Assembly: GCA_910585505.1 (NCBI GenBank)
Contig: CAJUFF010000091.1
Span: forward strand, 1-11,380
Origin: an uncultured Ruminiclostridium sp.
GTDB lineage: Bacteria > Bacillota > Clostridia > Oscillospirales > Ruminococcaceae
DNA: 11,380 nt
Direction: 5' to 3'
Below the pieces are notes generated by a model. It saw only the letters and a list, made by a program, of their open reading frames with translations, was not told the origin of the DNA and did not search any database. A program made the position numbers and the translations under genes. Position 1 is the stretch's first letter. Each line of letters starts with the position of its first letter. Below, in pieces: positions 1-6,740 of the stretch.

Positions 1-195
1 TTTTATCCTGTGTCAAAATGGTTATTAGTATAATTCCCGATCGACAACAAAATTTGTCTATACTTTGATCTGGAATTAGTATAAGACAGCTTGGGATCGC
101 CCGAAGAAAACATTTGCTTATTTAAATATTTTCTCTTTGAATCCCAAAAAAGAAATAATTAAACTTTTTTAAAAAGAAGAATTGCAGTAAATCGG
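1..195. other. AT-rich non-coding stretch upstream of rsmA
   Basis: I see no credible reading frame, tRNA or repeat family in this stretch. It contains homopolymeric A/T runs and a 10-base direct repeat, ATTAGTATAA, at 24-33 and 75-84. It probably is the tail of the intergenic space behind a gene lying outside the window. Confidence 0.5.
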
Positions 196-224
196 TAGAC
201 ATTACCATCGTATTGTGATATAAT
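196..224 (+). promoter_or_regulatory. Sigma-A-type promoter of rsmA
   Basis: TAGACA (196-201), a 17-base spacer, then TATAAT (219-224) preceded by TGA, which makes an extended -10. The expected transcript start near 231 gives a leader of about 90 nt before the rsmA ATG. No other promoter of this quality is seen upstream of the gene. Confidence 0.75.
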
Positions 225-322
225 AACAAAAAAAGCGAAAAATTAACTCATTGTAAAACTGCCAATATTTATGAGGATATTTTTAGATTTCATAATTTTT
301 ATACGGAAAGGATATTTAAAAT

Positions 323-1189
323 ATGCAGCTTACCGATTTAGGCACTATAAGAGATTTGTTTTCCCGTCATGGCTTTTCATTCACAAAATCATTGGGTCAG
401 AATTTTCTTATTAATCCCTCGGTATGCCCCAAAATAGCGGAAATGGGTGGCTGCGGTGAAAAAGTGTGCGCTCTTGAAATAGGCACGGGCATAGGAGTGC
501 TGACAAAGGAGCTTGCGCTGAGAACAAAAAAAACCGTAGCGGTGGAAATAGATAAGGGATTAGAACCGATTTTAGAAGAAACCCTTTCCGATTTTCACAA
601 TGTTGAAATTATTTTCGGGGACATAACCGAGATTAACTTAAAAAAACTTTTTGAGGAGAAATTCCAAGGCGAAGAGGTAGTGGTCTGTGCCAACCTGCCT
701 TATTATATAACATCTCCCGTTATAATGAGGCTTTTGGAGGAAAGGCTGCCGATAAGATCTGTAACCGTTATGGTGCAGAAAGAGGCTGCTGACCGTATCT
801 GTGCAAAAGTGGGGAGTAGGGAAAGCGGAGCCTTGACAGTGGCGGTAAATTATTACAGTACTCCCAAGAAGCTTTTCGGAGTGTCGAGAGGCAGCTTTGC
901 TCCGAGTCCCAACGTGGATTCGTCAGTTATAAGGCTTGATATTGCAGATGAAACGAGGTATCATGTACGGGACGAAAAGCTTTTTTTCCGCATCGTGAAA
1001 GCCGCATTTTCTCAGAGAAGAAAACAGATGGTAAATCCTATTTCGTCGGATCTTAAAATCTCCAAAGAAAAACTTTCGGATATTTTAAGATCCGTGGGAG
1101 CAAGCCCCACCGCACGGGCGGAGGAATTGGATATGAATCAGTTTGTGGCATTGTGTAATGCTGTTTATACCGATTTAAACCAATCTTAA
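323..1189 (+). CDS. rsmA: 16S rRNA dimethyladenosine transferase RsmA (KsgA)
   Basis: RsmA uses S-adenosylmethionine to dimethylate two adjacent adenines in the 3'-terminal helix of 16S rRNA during late assembly of the 30S subunit, in the cytoplasm. The 288-residue length is normal for the family. The sequence shows SLGQNFL (23-29), the SAM-binding motif EIGTGIG (52-58, Thr where Pro is more usual), the acidic EID after the next strand (75-77), and the catalytic motif IV NLPYYIT (124-130). The C-terminal region has FSQRRKQM, typical of the family's small helical domain. The ATG is preceded by GGAAAGGAT at about 9 bases' spacing, and TAGACA-17-TATAAT lies upstream, so the gene seems transcribed alone. 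No strong T-tailed terminator follows directly; a repeat element sits between it and the next strong hairpin (1402-1453). Confidence 0.97.
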   Translation: MQLTDLGTIRDLFSRHGFSFTKSLGQNFLINPSVCPKIAEMGGCGEKVCALEIGTGIGVLTKELALRTKKTVAVEIDKGLEPILEETLSDFHNVEIIFGDITEINLKKLFEEKFQGEEVVVCANLPYYITSPVIMRLLEERLPIRSVTVMVQKEAADRICAKVGSRESGALTVAVNYYSTPKKLFGVSRGSFAPSPNVDSSVIRLDIADETRYHVRDEKLFFRIVKAAFSQRRKQMVNPISSDLKISKEKLSDILRSVGASPTARAEELDMNQFVALCNAVYTDLNQS

Positions 1190-1192
1190 TCG

Positions 1193-1220
1193 CTAATCTT
1201 TGATCATCCAAAAAGATTAG
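1193..1220. other. Short inverted repeat after rsmA
   Basis: CTAATCTTT (1193-1201) and AAAGATTAG (1212-1220) form a perfect 9 bp stem with a 10-base loop, starting 4 bases after the rsmA stop. The right arm overlaps the first five bases of the repeat element at 1216. There is no T-run behind it, so it is not a convincing terminator as it stands; it may be a remnant or a chance product of the insertion point. Confidence 0.35.
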
Positions 1221-1383
1221 GGCTTGTTTGAAAATAGAGGAAATGACGGGTTATTGATCCAAAATGGTTAGATTCAATGGAAAAAACGCAGTCAAACCGT
1301 CGTTTGACGAGGCTTTTTGACGCGTAAGAGACCGTTTTTGGGGGGCAAAGACGGCGTTTCCGATTTTTCAAACAAGCCCTAAT
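1216..1383. repeat. MITE-like palindrome-ended repeat, intact copy
   Basis: The element is bounded by perfect 18 bp inverted ends, TTAGGGCTTGTTTGAAAA (1217-1234) and its reverse complement (1365-1382); one more base on each side also pairs (A1216/T1383). Inside is a second palindrome, GTCAAAC-cgtc-GTTTGAC (1291-1308). A second copy with the same internal palindrome lies at about 7014-7160, which shows this is a dispersed family and not part of rsmA. It carries no transposase and no convincing gene; a 62-codon frame on the minus strand is a by-product of the repeat. I cannot define a target-site duplication. It may be a miniature inverted-repeat transposable element moved by an enzyme coded elsewhere, or a structured extragenic repeat. 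Confidence 0.8.
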
Positions 1384-1401
1384 ATTTATCATTTTTCTCT
1401 G

Positions 1402-1453
1402 AAAACAATAACAGGCTTTACATTAAATTACACGTAAAGCCTGTTATTGTTTT
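1402..1453. terminator. Bidirectional intrinsic terminator between rsmA and the acyl-ligase operon
   Basis: A perfect 20 bp stem pairs 1402-1421 with 1434-1453 around a 12-base loop. The outer pairs are A/T-only, so transcripts from either strand end in a U-run. It abuts the ligase stop codon (1452-1454), so it ends the minus-strand operon; it can also stop rsmA transcripts that read through the repeat at 1216-1383. Confidence 0.85.
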
Positions 1454-2990
1454 ATATAATGTCTCCCTGCCTGCTCTGATTCCGCTTTATTTTTCTTGAG
1501 GTGGTTTTCTCAAACTCCTCGTTTCTTATTCTTATCCGGCGGATATTTTTTGAGGAAGGCAGGGTCTTGTTGATTTCGGCTACCTTTGCCTTTACTTCCG
1601 CTATTGTCTCTTCTTCGGTTTTGCCTTTGTAAAGCTCGCTGCCCAAAAACAGCTCCAACGTCAATATCTCGTCTTCGGGGTAAACAAGAAGCTCCTGAGC
1701 GATTCCGAAAGCTTCCGCCTTTTTTTCCAGCTCTTCGGGGGAAACGTTTTCGCCGTTGGAAAGAATGATTAGATTTTTCTTTCTTCCGGTTATGTAAAGC
1801 CGTCCGTATTCATCTGTATATCCAAGATCTCCCGTGTACAGCCAGCCGTCCCTTACGGTTTCGGCGGTTTCCTTTTCGTCCTTGTAATATCCCTTCATTA
1901 CCGAAGGGCTTTTTACCGTTATCTCCCCGTCCACTATTCTTACCTCGCAGCCGCGCACTATTTTCCCTACGTCTCCGTTTGATTTTCGGGACAGATCGCC
2001 GGAGGTTATCCGGGGTGAGCATTCGGTCATTCCGTAACCCTGTGCTATGGTTATACCAAAGCTTTCGTATTCCGAAATTAGTTCGGGACTTAAGTAGGCG
2101 CCGCCGCTGTAAATTATCTTAAGTCTGCCGCCGAAAACGCTTTGCGCGATAGCCTGTACTGGGATATCCGGATTAGCTTTAGCGGCGTTTTTTATCTGCT
2201 TGCATATGGTGGCCGCTATCATTGGTACCAAGAGAATGATAGTGGGGGCGAAAAGTTTAAGATTCTGCGCCACCTTCATCAGCGAATCGTTTACGCAGAC
2301 GGTGGTGCCGTAGCGAAGCGACAAAAGTATATCGCAGGTAAAGCAATACACGTGATGAATAGGCAGCACGGTGAGCAAAACGTCCTTGTCGGTGCTTTCG
2401 TTATCGCAGCAAAAGGCATTGTCGATAAAATTTCCATGAGACAGCATAACGCCCTTCGCTTTTCCAGTTGTACCCGATGTAAACAGTATTGCGGCAAGAG
2501 TATTTTCGTCGGGAAGCTCTTCTTCGGACATAACCAAAGGTTGGTATTTATCAAGTATCGCCCCAACGGTAAGACCGTTTTCGGTCTCCCCGGACAGCGC
2601 CACAAACATTTTTACCGACGGGCAGGCCGCTTTTACGGCGGGAATCGCCTGTTCATATCTTTTGTCGTAAAAAAGCACGTCCGCGTCCGCCCTTGTTAGC
2701 AATTCGCATATATCGCTTACAGATAAAAGCGCGTCGATGGGAACGCTTACGTTCCCGCCGCACATAGCGCCTATGTGGCTCATAAGATAATAACCGCTTG
2801 TGGGGCCTATCACCGCCGAGTGCACGCTTTTTCCGAAGCTGTCCTTTAAAAAAGCGGCTATTTTAAGGGCGCAGGCGTAAAATTCGCCGAAAGTGATTTC
2901 GCTTATGCCCGAAGCTGTTTTTTCTTTAATGAACGGGTTGTTTTCAAATTTTTCGCGCGCCGCGTTTACCAGATCAAACAATGTTTTCAT
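1452..2990 (-). CDS. AMP-dependent acyl ligase (fatty-acyl/carrier-protein ligase type)
   Basis: This 512-residue protein belongs to the ANL adenylating superfamily: ATP activates a carboxylate to an acyl-AMP, which is then passed to a thiol. Visible motifs in order are FTSGTTGKAKG (170-180, phosphate loop), LPIHHVYCF (209-217, typical of fatty-acyl ligases), YGMTE (319-323), YTGDLG (385-390, ribose-binding Asp388), TGRKKN (401-406) and a C-terminal TTSRKIKR, where Lys500 matches the catalytic A10 lysine although the usual Gly before it is Arg. It is the last gene of a minus-strand operon, 28 bases behind a lone acyl carrier protein and downstream of a condensation protein, so the carrier protein is its likely acceptor (inference). 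A GAAAGG ribosome site precedes the ATG. The substrate cannot be read from the sequence; a fatty acid is favoured over an amino acid by the LPxHH motif. A CoA ligase remains possible. Confidence 0.85.
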   Translation of the reverse strand: MKTLFDLVNAAREKFENNPFIKEKTASGISEITFGEFYACALKIAAFLKDSFGKSVHSAVIGPTSGYYLMSHIGAMCGGNVSVPIDALLSVSDICELLTRADADVLFYDKRYEQAIPAVKAACPSVKMFVALSGETENGLTVGAILDKYQPLVMSEEELPDENTLAAILFTSGTTGKAKGVMLSHGNFIDNAFCCDNESTDKDVLLTVLPIHHVYCFTCDILLSLRYGTTVCVNDSLMKVAQNLKLFAPTIILLVPMIAATICKQIKNAAKANPDIPVQAIAQSVFGGRLKIIYSGGAYLSPELISEYESFGITIAQGYGMTECSPRITSGDLSRKSNGDVGKIVRGCEVRIVDGEITVKSPSVMKGYYKDEKETAETVRDGWLYTGDLGYTDEYGRLYITGRKKNLIILSNGENVSPEELEKKAEAFGIAQELLVYPEDEILTLELFLGSELYKGKTEEETIAEVKAKVAEINKTLPSSKNIRRIRIRNEEFEKTTSRKIKRNQSRQGDII

Positions 2991-3018
2991 ATTTCCCGCG
3001 TTCCTTTCATTCGGCCTG

Positions 3019-3249
3019 TCAGGCTTTTTTAAGCTTCTCGATATATTCTATTGCGTCTCTCACGGTGGATAGTCCTATAATTTCTTCTTCGTCGACATGT
3101 ATGCCGTATTTTTCCTCAATTTCCCCCAACAGACACATAAAATCAAAGGAATTAAAACCGAGATCGTTTATAAATTCCGAATCGAGGGTTATTGATTCGG
3201 GTTCCGCCTCGATATAATTGCACATCATTTCTTTAAGCTCTTCAAGCAT
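3019..3249 (-). CDS. Stand-alone acyl/peptidyl carrier protein
   Basis: A 76-residue acidic protein with the length and helix pattern of an acyl carrier protein. The phosphopantetheine attachment site is DLGFNSFDF, with Ser34 as the modified residue; Asn replaces the Asp of the usual GxDS. It tethers the acyl group delivered by the ligase coded 28 bases downstream and presents it to the condensation protein coded 18 bases upstream. This position inside a C-T-A order argues for a dedicated role rather than the housekeeping AcpP of fatty acid synthesis, which normally sits in a fab cluster. The ATG follows AGAAAGGCAG at proper spacing. It requires a phosphopantetheinyl transferase, and none is coded in this window, so the cell's general one must serve. 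Confidence 0.88.
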   Translation of the reverse strand: MLEELKEMMCNYIEAEPESITLDSEFINDLGFNSFDFMCLLGEIEEKYGIHVDEEEIIGLSTVRDAIEYIEKLKKA

Positions 3250-3267
3250 TTTTATAATCTGCCTTTC

Positions 3268-4677
3268 TTATATCATTTCAAGAATCTGTCCGATCGTTCT
3301 CGTCTTATCTTCAATCCCTCTGAACAAAACGCGGCAGTAATAGTAATATAAAAATTCCATTTCGCTGTCGCTTACCACGTCTTTTTTGTACTCGAAATTA
3401 AAGTTGAGACCGTTGTCTTCGGGACGGTGCATCACCGTAAGATAAAGGGGCTGAGCCGCCACTCCGTTGGAGTACCAGAAGGTTTTGTAATCTATATCGG
3501 GCATTTCCGTGTTCTTTTCCCGCAGAGTTAGCGGCTGGTAGGTCAGCGAAATACTCTCGTAGCTGGCGCCCGGAGCAAATTTGCGGTACTTTGCCCGCTT
3601 CATGGTAAGCTCTATGGGGTCATAGTTTGCGTGGCGGAATATCTTATTTTGCTCCGCCTGAATGGTTCTTATGCCCTCGATAAAGGTCTGTTCAGGCTCA
3701 AGAATAGTACGCAGCGGGAAAAAGTGTATTCTCGTGCCGCCGCTGTGTTTTTCGAGAAGCGTTCCGCGGCGCGCCACGTTGGTTTTTACGGAAACGTCCT
3801 TTTCATCGTTGTTGAATTTTGAAAGAACGGTGCGAAGCCCCATAAGCAGAAGGCTGGCCATGGACACCTTGTTTTCCGCGCAGAAATCCAGAAGTCTCGC
3901 CGAAGGCTCTCCCTCAAGATGATAAACGGAAATAGCGGCGTCAAGAGTGTTGGATGTAATAACCGCGCTTCTGAGATCCGGATTTCCGCTTTCCCGCCGT
4001 TGGGTGATCAGTCTTCCGGGACCGGTGAAATCGGTATACATTGGTTCGTCGCCCTCTATCTGAGACTTCCAGAATTCCTCGTCTTTTTTATGGGAAGCAT
4101 TACTCTTTTTTTCATATTCAAGATCGTGTTCAACAGCTTTTATATAGGACTGAAGCGGCTTGGGATGCGGATAATCGTAAGCCTTGGCGCAGTACAGCTC
4201 CAATACCCTTTTATTAAACTCGATTATCGAGCTTGAGTCCATTGTCATATGGTCGACCTTAAGGTAAATTCCGTTATATCCGCATGGGTATTTTATCATA
4301 ACAACTCGGTTCATAGCCGAATTAAACCGCTCCAGCGGCTTATGCGTCCACTTGGTCATTTCCTCATGGGCGTCGCTTTCGCTCCAGCCCGAAAAATCAA
4401 AAAATCCGATTTCCCTTTCATCATAGGGGATAACGTATTGATATACCGTGCCGTCCTCGTCCTGTATAAAACGCAGCCGCATTGAGTCAAAGTCGGAGAT
4501 CGCTTCTTGTATTGACTGTTTAAGCACGTCAAAGTTAACGTCCTGTTTTATGTAAAGACCGGTTCCTATGTTTAAAACCTGAGGTTTAGCGAATTTTATG
4601 GTATAAAAATGCAGTCGTTGAGCGGCGGTGAGAGGGTAGCATTTCATTGCCGTGCCGTTGATGATAAATTCTTTCAT
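3268..4677 (-). CDS. Stand-alone condensation-domain acyltransferase
   Basis: From the ATG at 4677 this is a 469-residue protein of the NRPS condensation / CoA-dependent acyltransferase-like fold. Its active-site motif is DHMTMDS (142-148): the catalytic second His (His143) and the structural Asp (Asp147) of HHxxxDG are kept, while the first His is Asp and the Gly is Ser. The N-terminal CYPLTAAQRLHFY (13-25) matches the usual start of C domains (YPLSxxQ), and the TNVARRG region (299-305) matches their latch part. I infer that it transfers the carrier-bound acyl group to an amine or hydroxyl acceptor. A longer frame opens at a TTG (4821) overlapping the upstream gene, but its extra 48 codons run through the palindromic operator at 4699-4717, and GAAAGG lies 9-10 bases before the 4677 ATG, so 4677 is preferred. 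An alcohol acyltransferase (PapA-like) is an alternative. Confidence 0.82.
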   Translation of the reverse strand: MKEFIINGTAMKCYPLTAAQRLHFYTIKFAKPQVLNIGTGLYIKQDVNFDVLKQSIQEAISDFDSMRLRFIQDEDGTVYQYVIPYDEREIGFFDFSGWSESDAHEEMTKWTHKPLERFNSAMNRVVMIKYPCGYNGIYLKVDHMTMDSSSIIEFNKRVLELYCAKAYDYPHPKPLQSYIKAVEHDLEYEKKSNASHKKDEEFWKSQIEGDEPMYTDFTGPGRLITQRRESGNPDLRSAVITSNTLDAAISVYHLEGEPSARLLDFCAENKVSMASLLLMGLRTVLSKFNNDEKDVSVKTNVARRGTLLEKHSGGTRIHFFPLRTILEPEQTFIEGIRTIQAEQNKIFRHANYDPIELTMKRAKYRKFAPGASYESISLTYQPLTLREKNTEMPDIDYKTFWYSNGVAAQPLYLTVMHRPEDNGLNFNFEYKKDVVSDSEMEFLYYYYCRVLFRGIEDKTRTIGQILEMI

Positions 4678-4698
4678 TTGATATAGACCTTTCTGTTT

Positions 4699-4717
4699 TT
4701 TCGACCGGCGGTCGAAA
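4699..4717. promoter_or_regulatory. Predicted TetR operator before the condensation gene
   Basis: TTTCGACCG-G-CGGTCGAAA is a perfect 19 bp palindrome centred on 4708, 22 bases upstream of the condensation gene ATG. Its inner 17 bases match the palindrome at 5795-5811 except for the central base. Two such sites flanking genes beside a TetR gene are best explained as its binding sites. It implies a separate regulated promoter for the C-T-A genes, but I could not find a convincing -35/-10 pair upstream of it. Confidence 0.78.
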
Positions 4718-4813
4718 TTTGTTTGAAAATATGTGAGCGATTTATAAAAATAACCGCCCTTGTGGTAACTTTTAATTTTTAAGGGAGCAATAACACAAAA
4801 AACGTTTTCGTAC

Positions 4814-5773
4814 TCAGTCAAAATATTTATCCAAAAACTCCGTTACGCTTTTCATATACAGTTCCGTGTTTTCATACATGGAAGCCGCATGCCCCGCGTT
4901 ATCCACAATCAGAAGCTCCTTTTCACCCGTACAGGCGCTGTAATTCTGTTGAGACATATAAGTGGGGACAAACTTATCCTCCTTGCCGTGAATGAACAGA
5001 ATGGGACACGCGCCCTTTTTTACCGCGTCGAGAGTCGAACAGTCGCCAAAGCCGTATCCCGCCTTTTTACGGCAAAGTCTGTTGTTAATGTCCATTATCG
5101 GATGGGGCGGCAGGTGATAGTCTCGTTTCAAAATGTGCTTAAACACATCGTAAGGCGAAGTAAAAGCACAATCCGCAATTATAGCCTTAACGCTTTTCGG
5201 AAAATTATCCAGCCCGCTCGCCATAAGCACGGTTGAAGCTCCCATTGATACGCCGTACAGCGCAATCTCCTCATCACCGCCCGACTTTTCAGTAATGTAA
5301 TCTATCCATTTAAGACAGTCGAATCGGTCAAGTATCCCAAAGCCCACATAATCACCTTCGCTCTTTCCGTGGGATCGCTGGTCAACTATAAGAGCGTTCC
5401 AGTTCCTTTCAAGAAAATATTCCGCCATAGTTGGGCAATCGTTCATGCCGCAGCTTGTGTAGCCGTGAACCAATATGGCGGTTCGATGCGAAGGCTTTTC
5501 CGAAGGAAAATAATCACCGTGGAGGGTAAGACCGTCCCGTGTAATTACGCTGACGTGCTCCGATTTCCTTTGAAGCAGCTTATCTCTTTCCCGATGAATG
5601 ATTTTTATGTATTCCTCCCATTTATCACCGTCAGCCATTTCGCTTATGTCAACACGAACCTCTTTTTGACGCGGAATAACGCGGTTAAACAAAACTCTTG
5701 CGCCGATAAGGCACGCAGAGGCGCCCACTGCCAACAATCCACCGGCGGCGGCCGCAATCAAAGCAAGCGTCAT
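4814..5773 (-). CDS. Membrane-anchored alpha/beta hydrolase
   Basis: A 319-residue serine hydrolase of the alpha/beta fold. Residues 3-30 form a hydrophobic Ala/Gly/Leu-rich segment that should act as an uncleaved membrane anchor or signal anchor. The catalytic triad is visible: Ser176 in GVSMG (174-178), Asp266 in HGKEDKF, and His295 in DNAGHAAS; HGY (103-105) matches the oxyanion-hole region. The overall pattern resembles YqkD-like and other uncharacterised Firmicutes hydrolases, for which no substrate can be read from sequence. It leads the minus-strand locus, ends 136 bases before the condensation gene, and has its own promoter with an operator overlapping the transcript start. Possible roles are acyl-product hydrolysis, editing of carrier-bound groups, or removal of a toxic inducer. 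The ATG follows an unusually G-rich ribosome site, AAAGGGGGG. Confidence 0.88.
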   Translation of the reverse strand: MTLALIAAAAGGLLAVGASACLIGARVLFNRVIPRQKEVRVDISEMADGDKWEEYIKIIHRERDKLLQRKSEHVSVITRDGLTLHGDYFPSEKPSHRTAILVHGYTSCGMNDCPTMAEYFLERNWNALIVDQRSHGKSEGDYVGFGILDRFDCLKWIDYITEKSGGDEEIALYGVSMGASTVLMASGLDNFPKSVKAIIADCAFTSPYDVFKHILKRDYHLPPHPIMDINNRLCRKKAGYGFGDCSTLDAVKKGACPILFIHGKEDKFVPTYMSQQNYSACTGEKELLIVDNAGHAASMYENTELYMKSVTEFLDKYFD

Positions 5774-5794
5774 ATTATCCCCCCTTTTTCACTT

Positions 5795-5811
5795 TTCGAC
5801 CGACGGTCGAA
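5795..5811. promoter_or_regulatory. Predicted TetR operator before the hydrolase gene
   Basis: TTCGACCG-A-CGGTCGAA is a perfect 17 bp palindrome centred on 5803. It lies just downstream of the hydrolase -10 element, covering roughly +7 to +23 of the transcript, a placement suited to repression. It matches the site at 4700-4716 at all bases except the centre. Confidence 0.82.
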
Positions 5812-5824
5812 TTTCTCTAAATAT

Positions 5825-5853
5825 ATCTTAGCACTTTTGGCTTTAAAGGTCAA
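5825..5853 (-). promoter_or_regulatory. Sigma-A-type promoter of the hydrolase gene
   Basis: Read on the minus strand, TTGACC (5853-5848), a 17-base spacer and TAAGAT (5830-5825). The predicted start near 5818 is immediately followed by the palindromic operator at 5795-5811, so a bound repressor would block initiation or clearance. Confidence 0.75.
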
Positions 5854-5873
5854 GGGCGTTTTTAAACAAAATA

Positions 5874-5902
5874 TTGAAATTCTTTTAAATTTGTGATACA
5901 AT
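5874..5902 (+). promoter_or_regulatory. Sigma-A-type promoter of the TetR gene
   Basis: TTGAAA (5874-5879), 17-base spacer, TACAAT (5897-5902). It points away from the hydrolase promoter and has no copy of the palindrome within or downstream of it, so direct autorepression is not evident; the nearest operator ends 62 bases before the -35. Confidence 0.72.
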
Positions 5903-5962
5903 ACAAATAAGGACATTAAAAATATATTTTATCTGTGAATTATTTGGAAAGGGAAAGAGAGA

Positions 5963-6571
5963 ATGAAGCAGGACAAGCGCGAGATTATATACGACGCTCT
6001 TGAGAGACTTATGTGCAAGGTGCCTTTTAAAGATATTTCGGTGGAGTCCATTGCCAGAGAGGCAAATGTGGGAAAGGGCAGCATTTATTATTATTTTGAA
6101 AGCAAGGACGAAATATTGGACAGCCTTATAGAGCGAAGCTTCAGAAGAGCAATAAGAGAGTACCTTAACTGCATAAATTTTGAACAGACCGCCTTGGGAC
6201 GAATAAAGCAGCTCTTTCGCAGTGTTCTGAAAAAGGACTTTGCCGACAGCCGCCGAAACCTTATTATAACTCTTCACCTAAGCGATGATCTCATGCTTCA
6301 CAATAAGCTCAAGGAAGTAGCCGTACAGGAACTTGCCCCTATCCTTACCGTCCTTCTGGAGCAGGGACTTGAAGAAGGCTCCATCAAGGTGGAGTATCCG
6401 AAGGAAAGCGCGGAAATAATGGTTGCCGCTCTTACCGTTTTTTTAGACAGCTCAAGGGACGAAAAAGGTTCGCTGAAGAAAAAACTGAAAATTTTCGCGG
6501 GAGTGCTCGAAACTTGTCTTAAAACGCCTAAGGGAAGCTTTGACTTTTTGTTTGAGGGATTTGAACAATAA
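5963..6571 (+). CDS. TetR/AcrR-family transcriptional repressor
   Basis: A 202-residue protein of normal TetR-family length. Residues 1-50 carry the family DNA-binding domain: a first helix (KREIIYDALERLM), then the helix-turn-helix around SVESIAREANVGKGSIYYYF (26-45), ending in the typical YYYFESKDEIL. The remaining helices form the ligand-binding and dimer part, which diverges in this family and does not reveal the ligand. The gene is divergent from the hydrolase gene. Two matched palindromes lie before the hydrolase and the condensation genes, none before its own promoter, so I infer a local repressor of the acyl-conjugation locus that responds to a substrate or product, perhaps an acyl compound. 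The ATG at 5963 follows a purine-rich site (GGAAAGGG). The gene ends 21 bases before a hairpin repeat. Confidence 0.92.
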   Translation: MKQDKREIIYDALERLMCKVPFKDISVESIAREANVGKGSIYYYFESKDEILDSLIERSFRRAIREYLNCINFEQTALGRIKQLFRSVLKKDFADSRRNLIITLHLSDDLMLHNKLKEVAVQELAPILTVLLEQGLEEGSIKVEYPKESAEIMVAALTVFLDSSRDEKGSLKKKLKIFAGVLETCLKTPKGSFDFLFEGFEQ

Positions 6572-6592
6572 AAAAACATATGTCATTTTCCC

Positions 6593-6648
6593 TTAAGGCA
6601 ACACAGCGCAATGACCGCCTGACGGCTTTGTGTGCGGTGTTGCCTTAA
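6593..6648. repeat. 56 bp hairpin repeat, copy A
   Basis: TTAAGGCAACAC (6593-6604) pairs perfectly with GTGTTGCCTTAA (6637-6648), and inside lies CCG-cctga-CGG (6615-6625). The first 45 bases recur at 11286-11330 with three differences, so this is a dispersed repeat. It starts 21 bases after the TetR stop. The stem is terminator-like, but no T-run follows on either strand, so I label it a repeat that might secondarily protect or end transcripts. Confidence 0.78.
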
Positions 6649-6740
6649 AAATATTAACTTGAAAATTACGCTGAAATATGTTTAAATAAAATACTGCTTT
6701 GGCAGCGCTTCATTATAAATAAAAAAAAGGAGACAAAAGA

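Noticed and set aside
24..147. Direct repeat ATTAGTATAA (24-33, 75-84) and a 7-base inverted match TTGGGAT/ATCCCAA
   Set aside because: Only two short, AT-rich copies; not enough for a CRISPR, iteron or riboswitch call.
1204..1392. 62-residue frame on the minus strand, sharing KRRFDCVF-type words with a frame at 6915-7265
   Set aside because: Both frames are translations of the same non-coding repeat (1216-1383 and 7014-7160). Differences between copies are not biased to silent positions and include indels, and no ribosome site is seen.
2142..2699. 185-residue plus-strand frame opposite the acyl ligase
   Set aside because: It is antisense to a clearly coding AMP ligase, with no recognisable domain or ribosome site.
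4718..4770. -35/-10 pair for the condensation gene upstream of its operator
   Set aside because: Candidates such as TATTTT and TATAAA on the minus strand lack an acceptable -35 at 16-18 bases.
5369..5896. 175-residue plus-strand frame opposite the hydrolase
   Set aside because: GTG start inside a conserved antisense gene, crossing the operator and promoter region; composition is that of a shadow frame.
5885..6277. 130-residue minus-strand frame over the TetR promoter and gene
   Set aside because: Antisense to an unambiguous TetR DNA-binding domain; no homology recognised.
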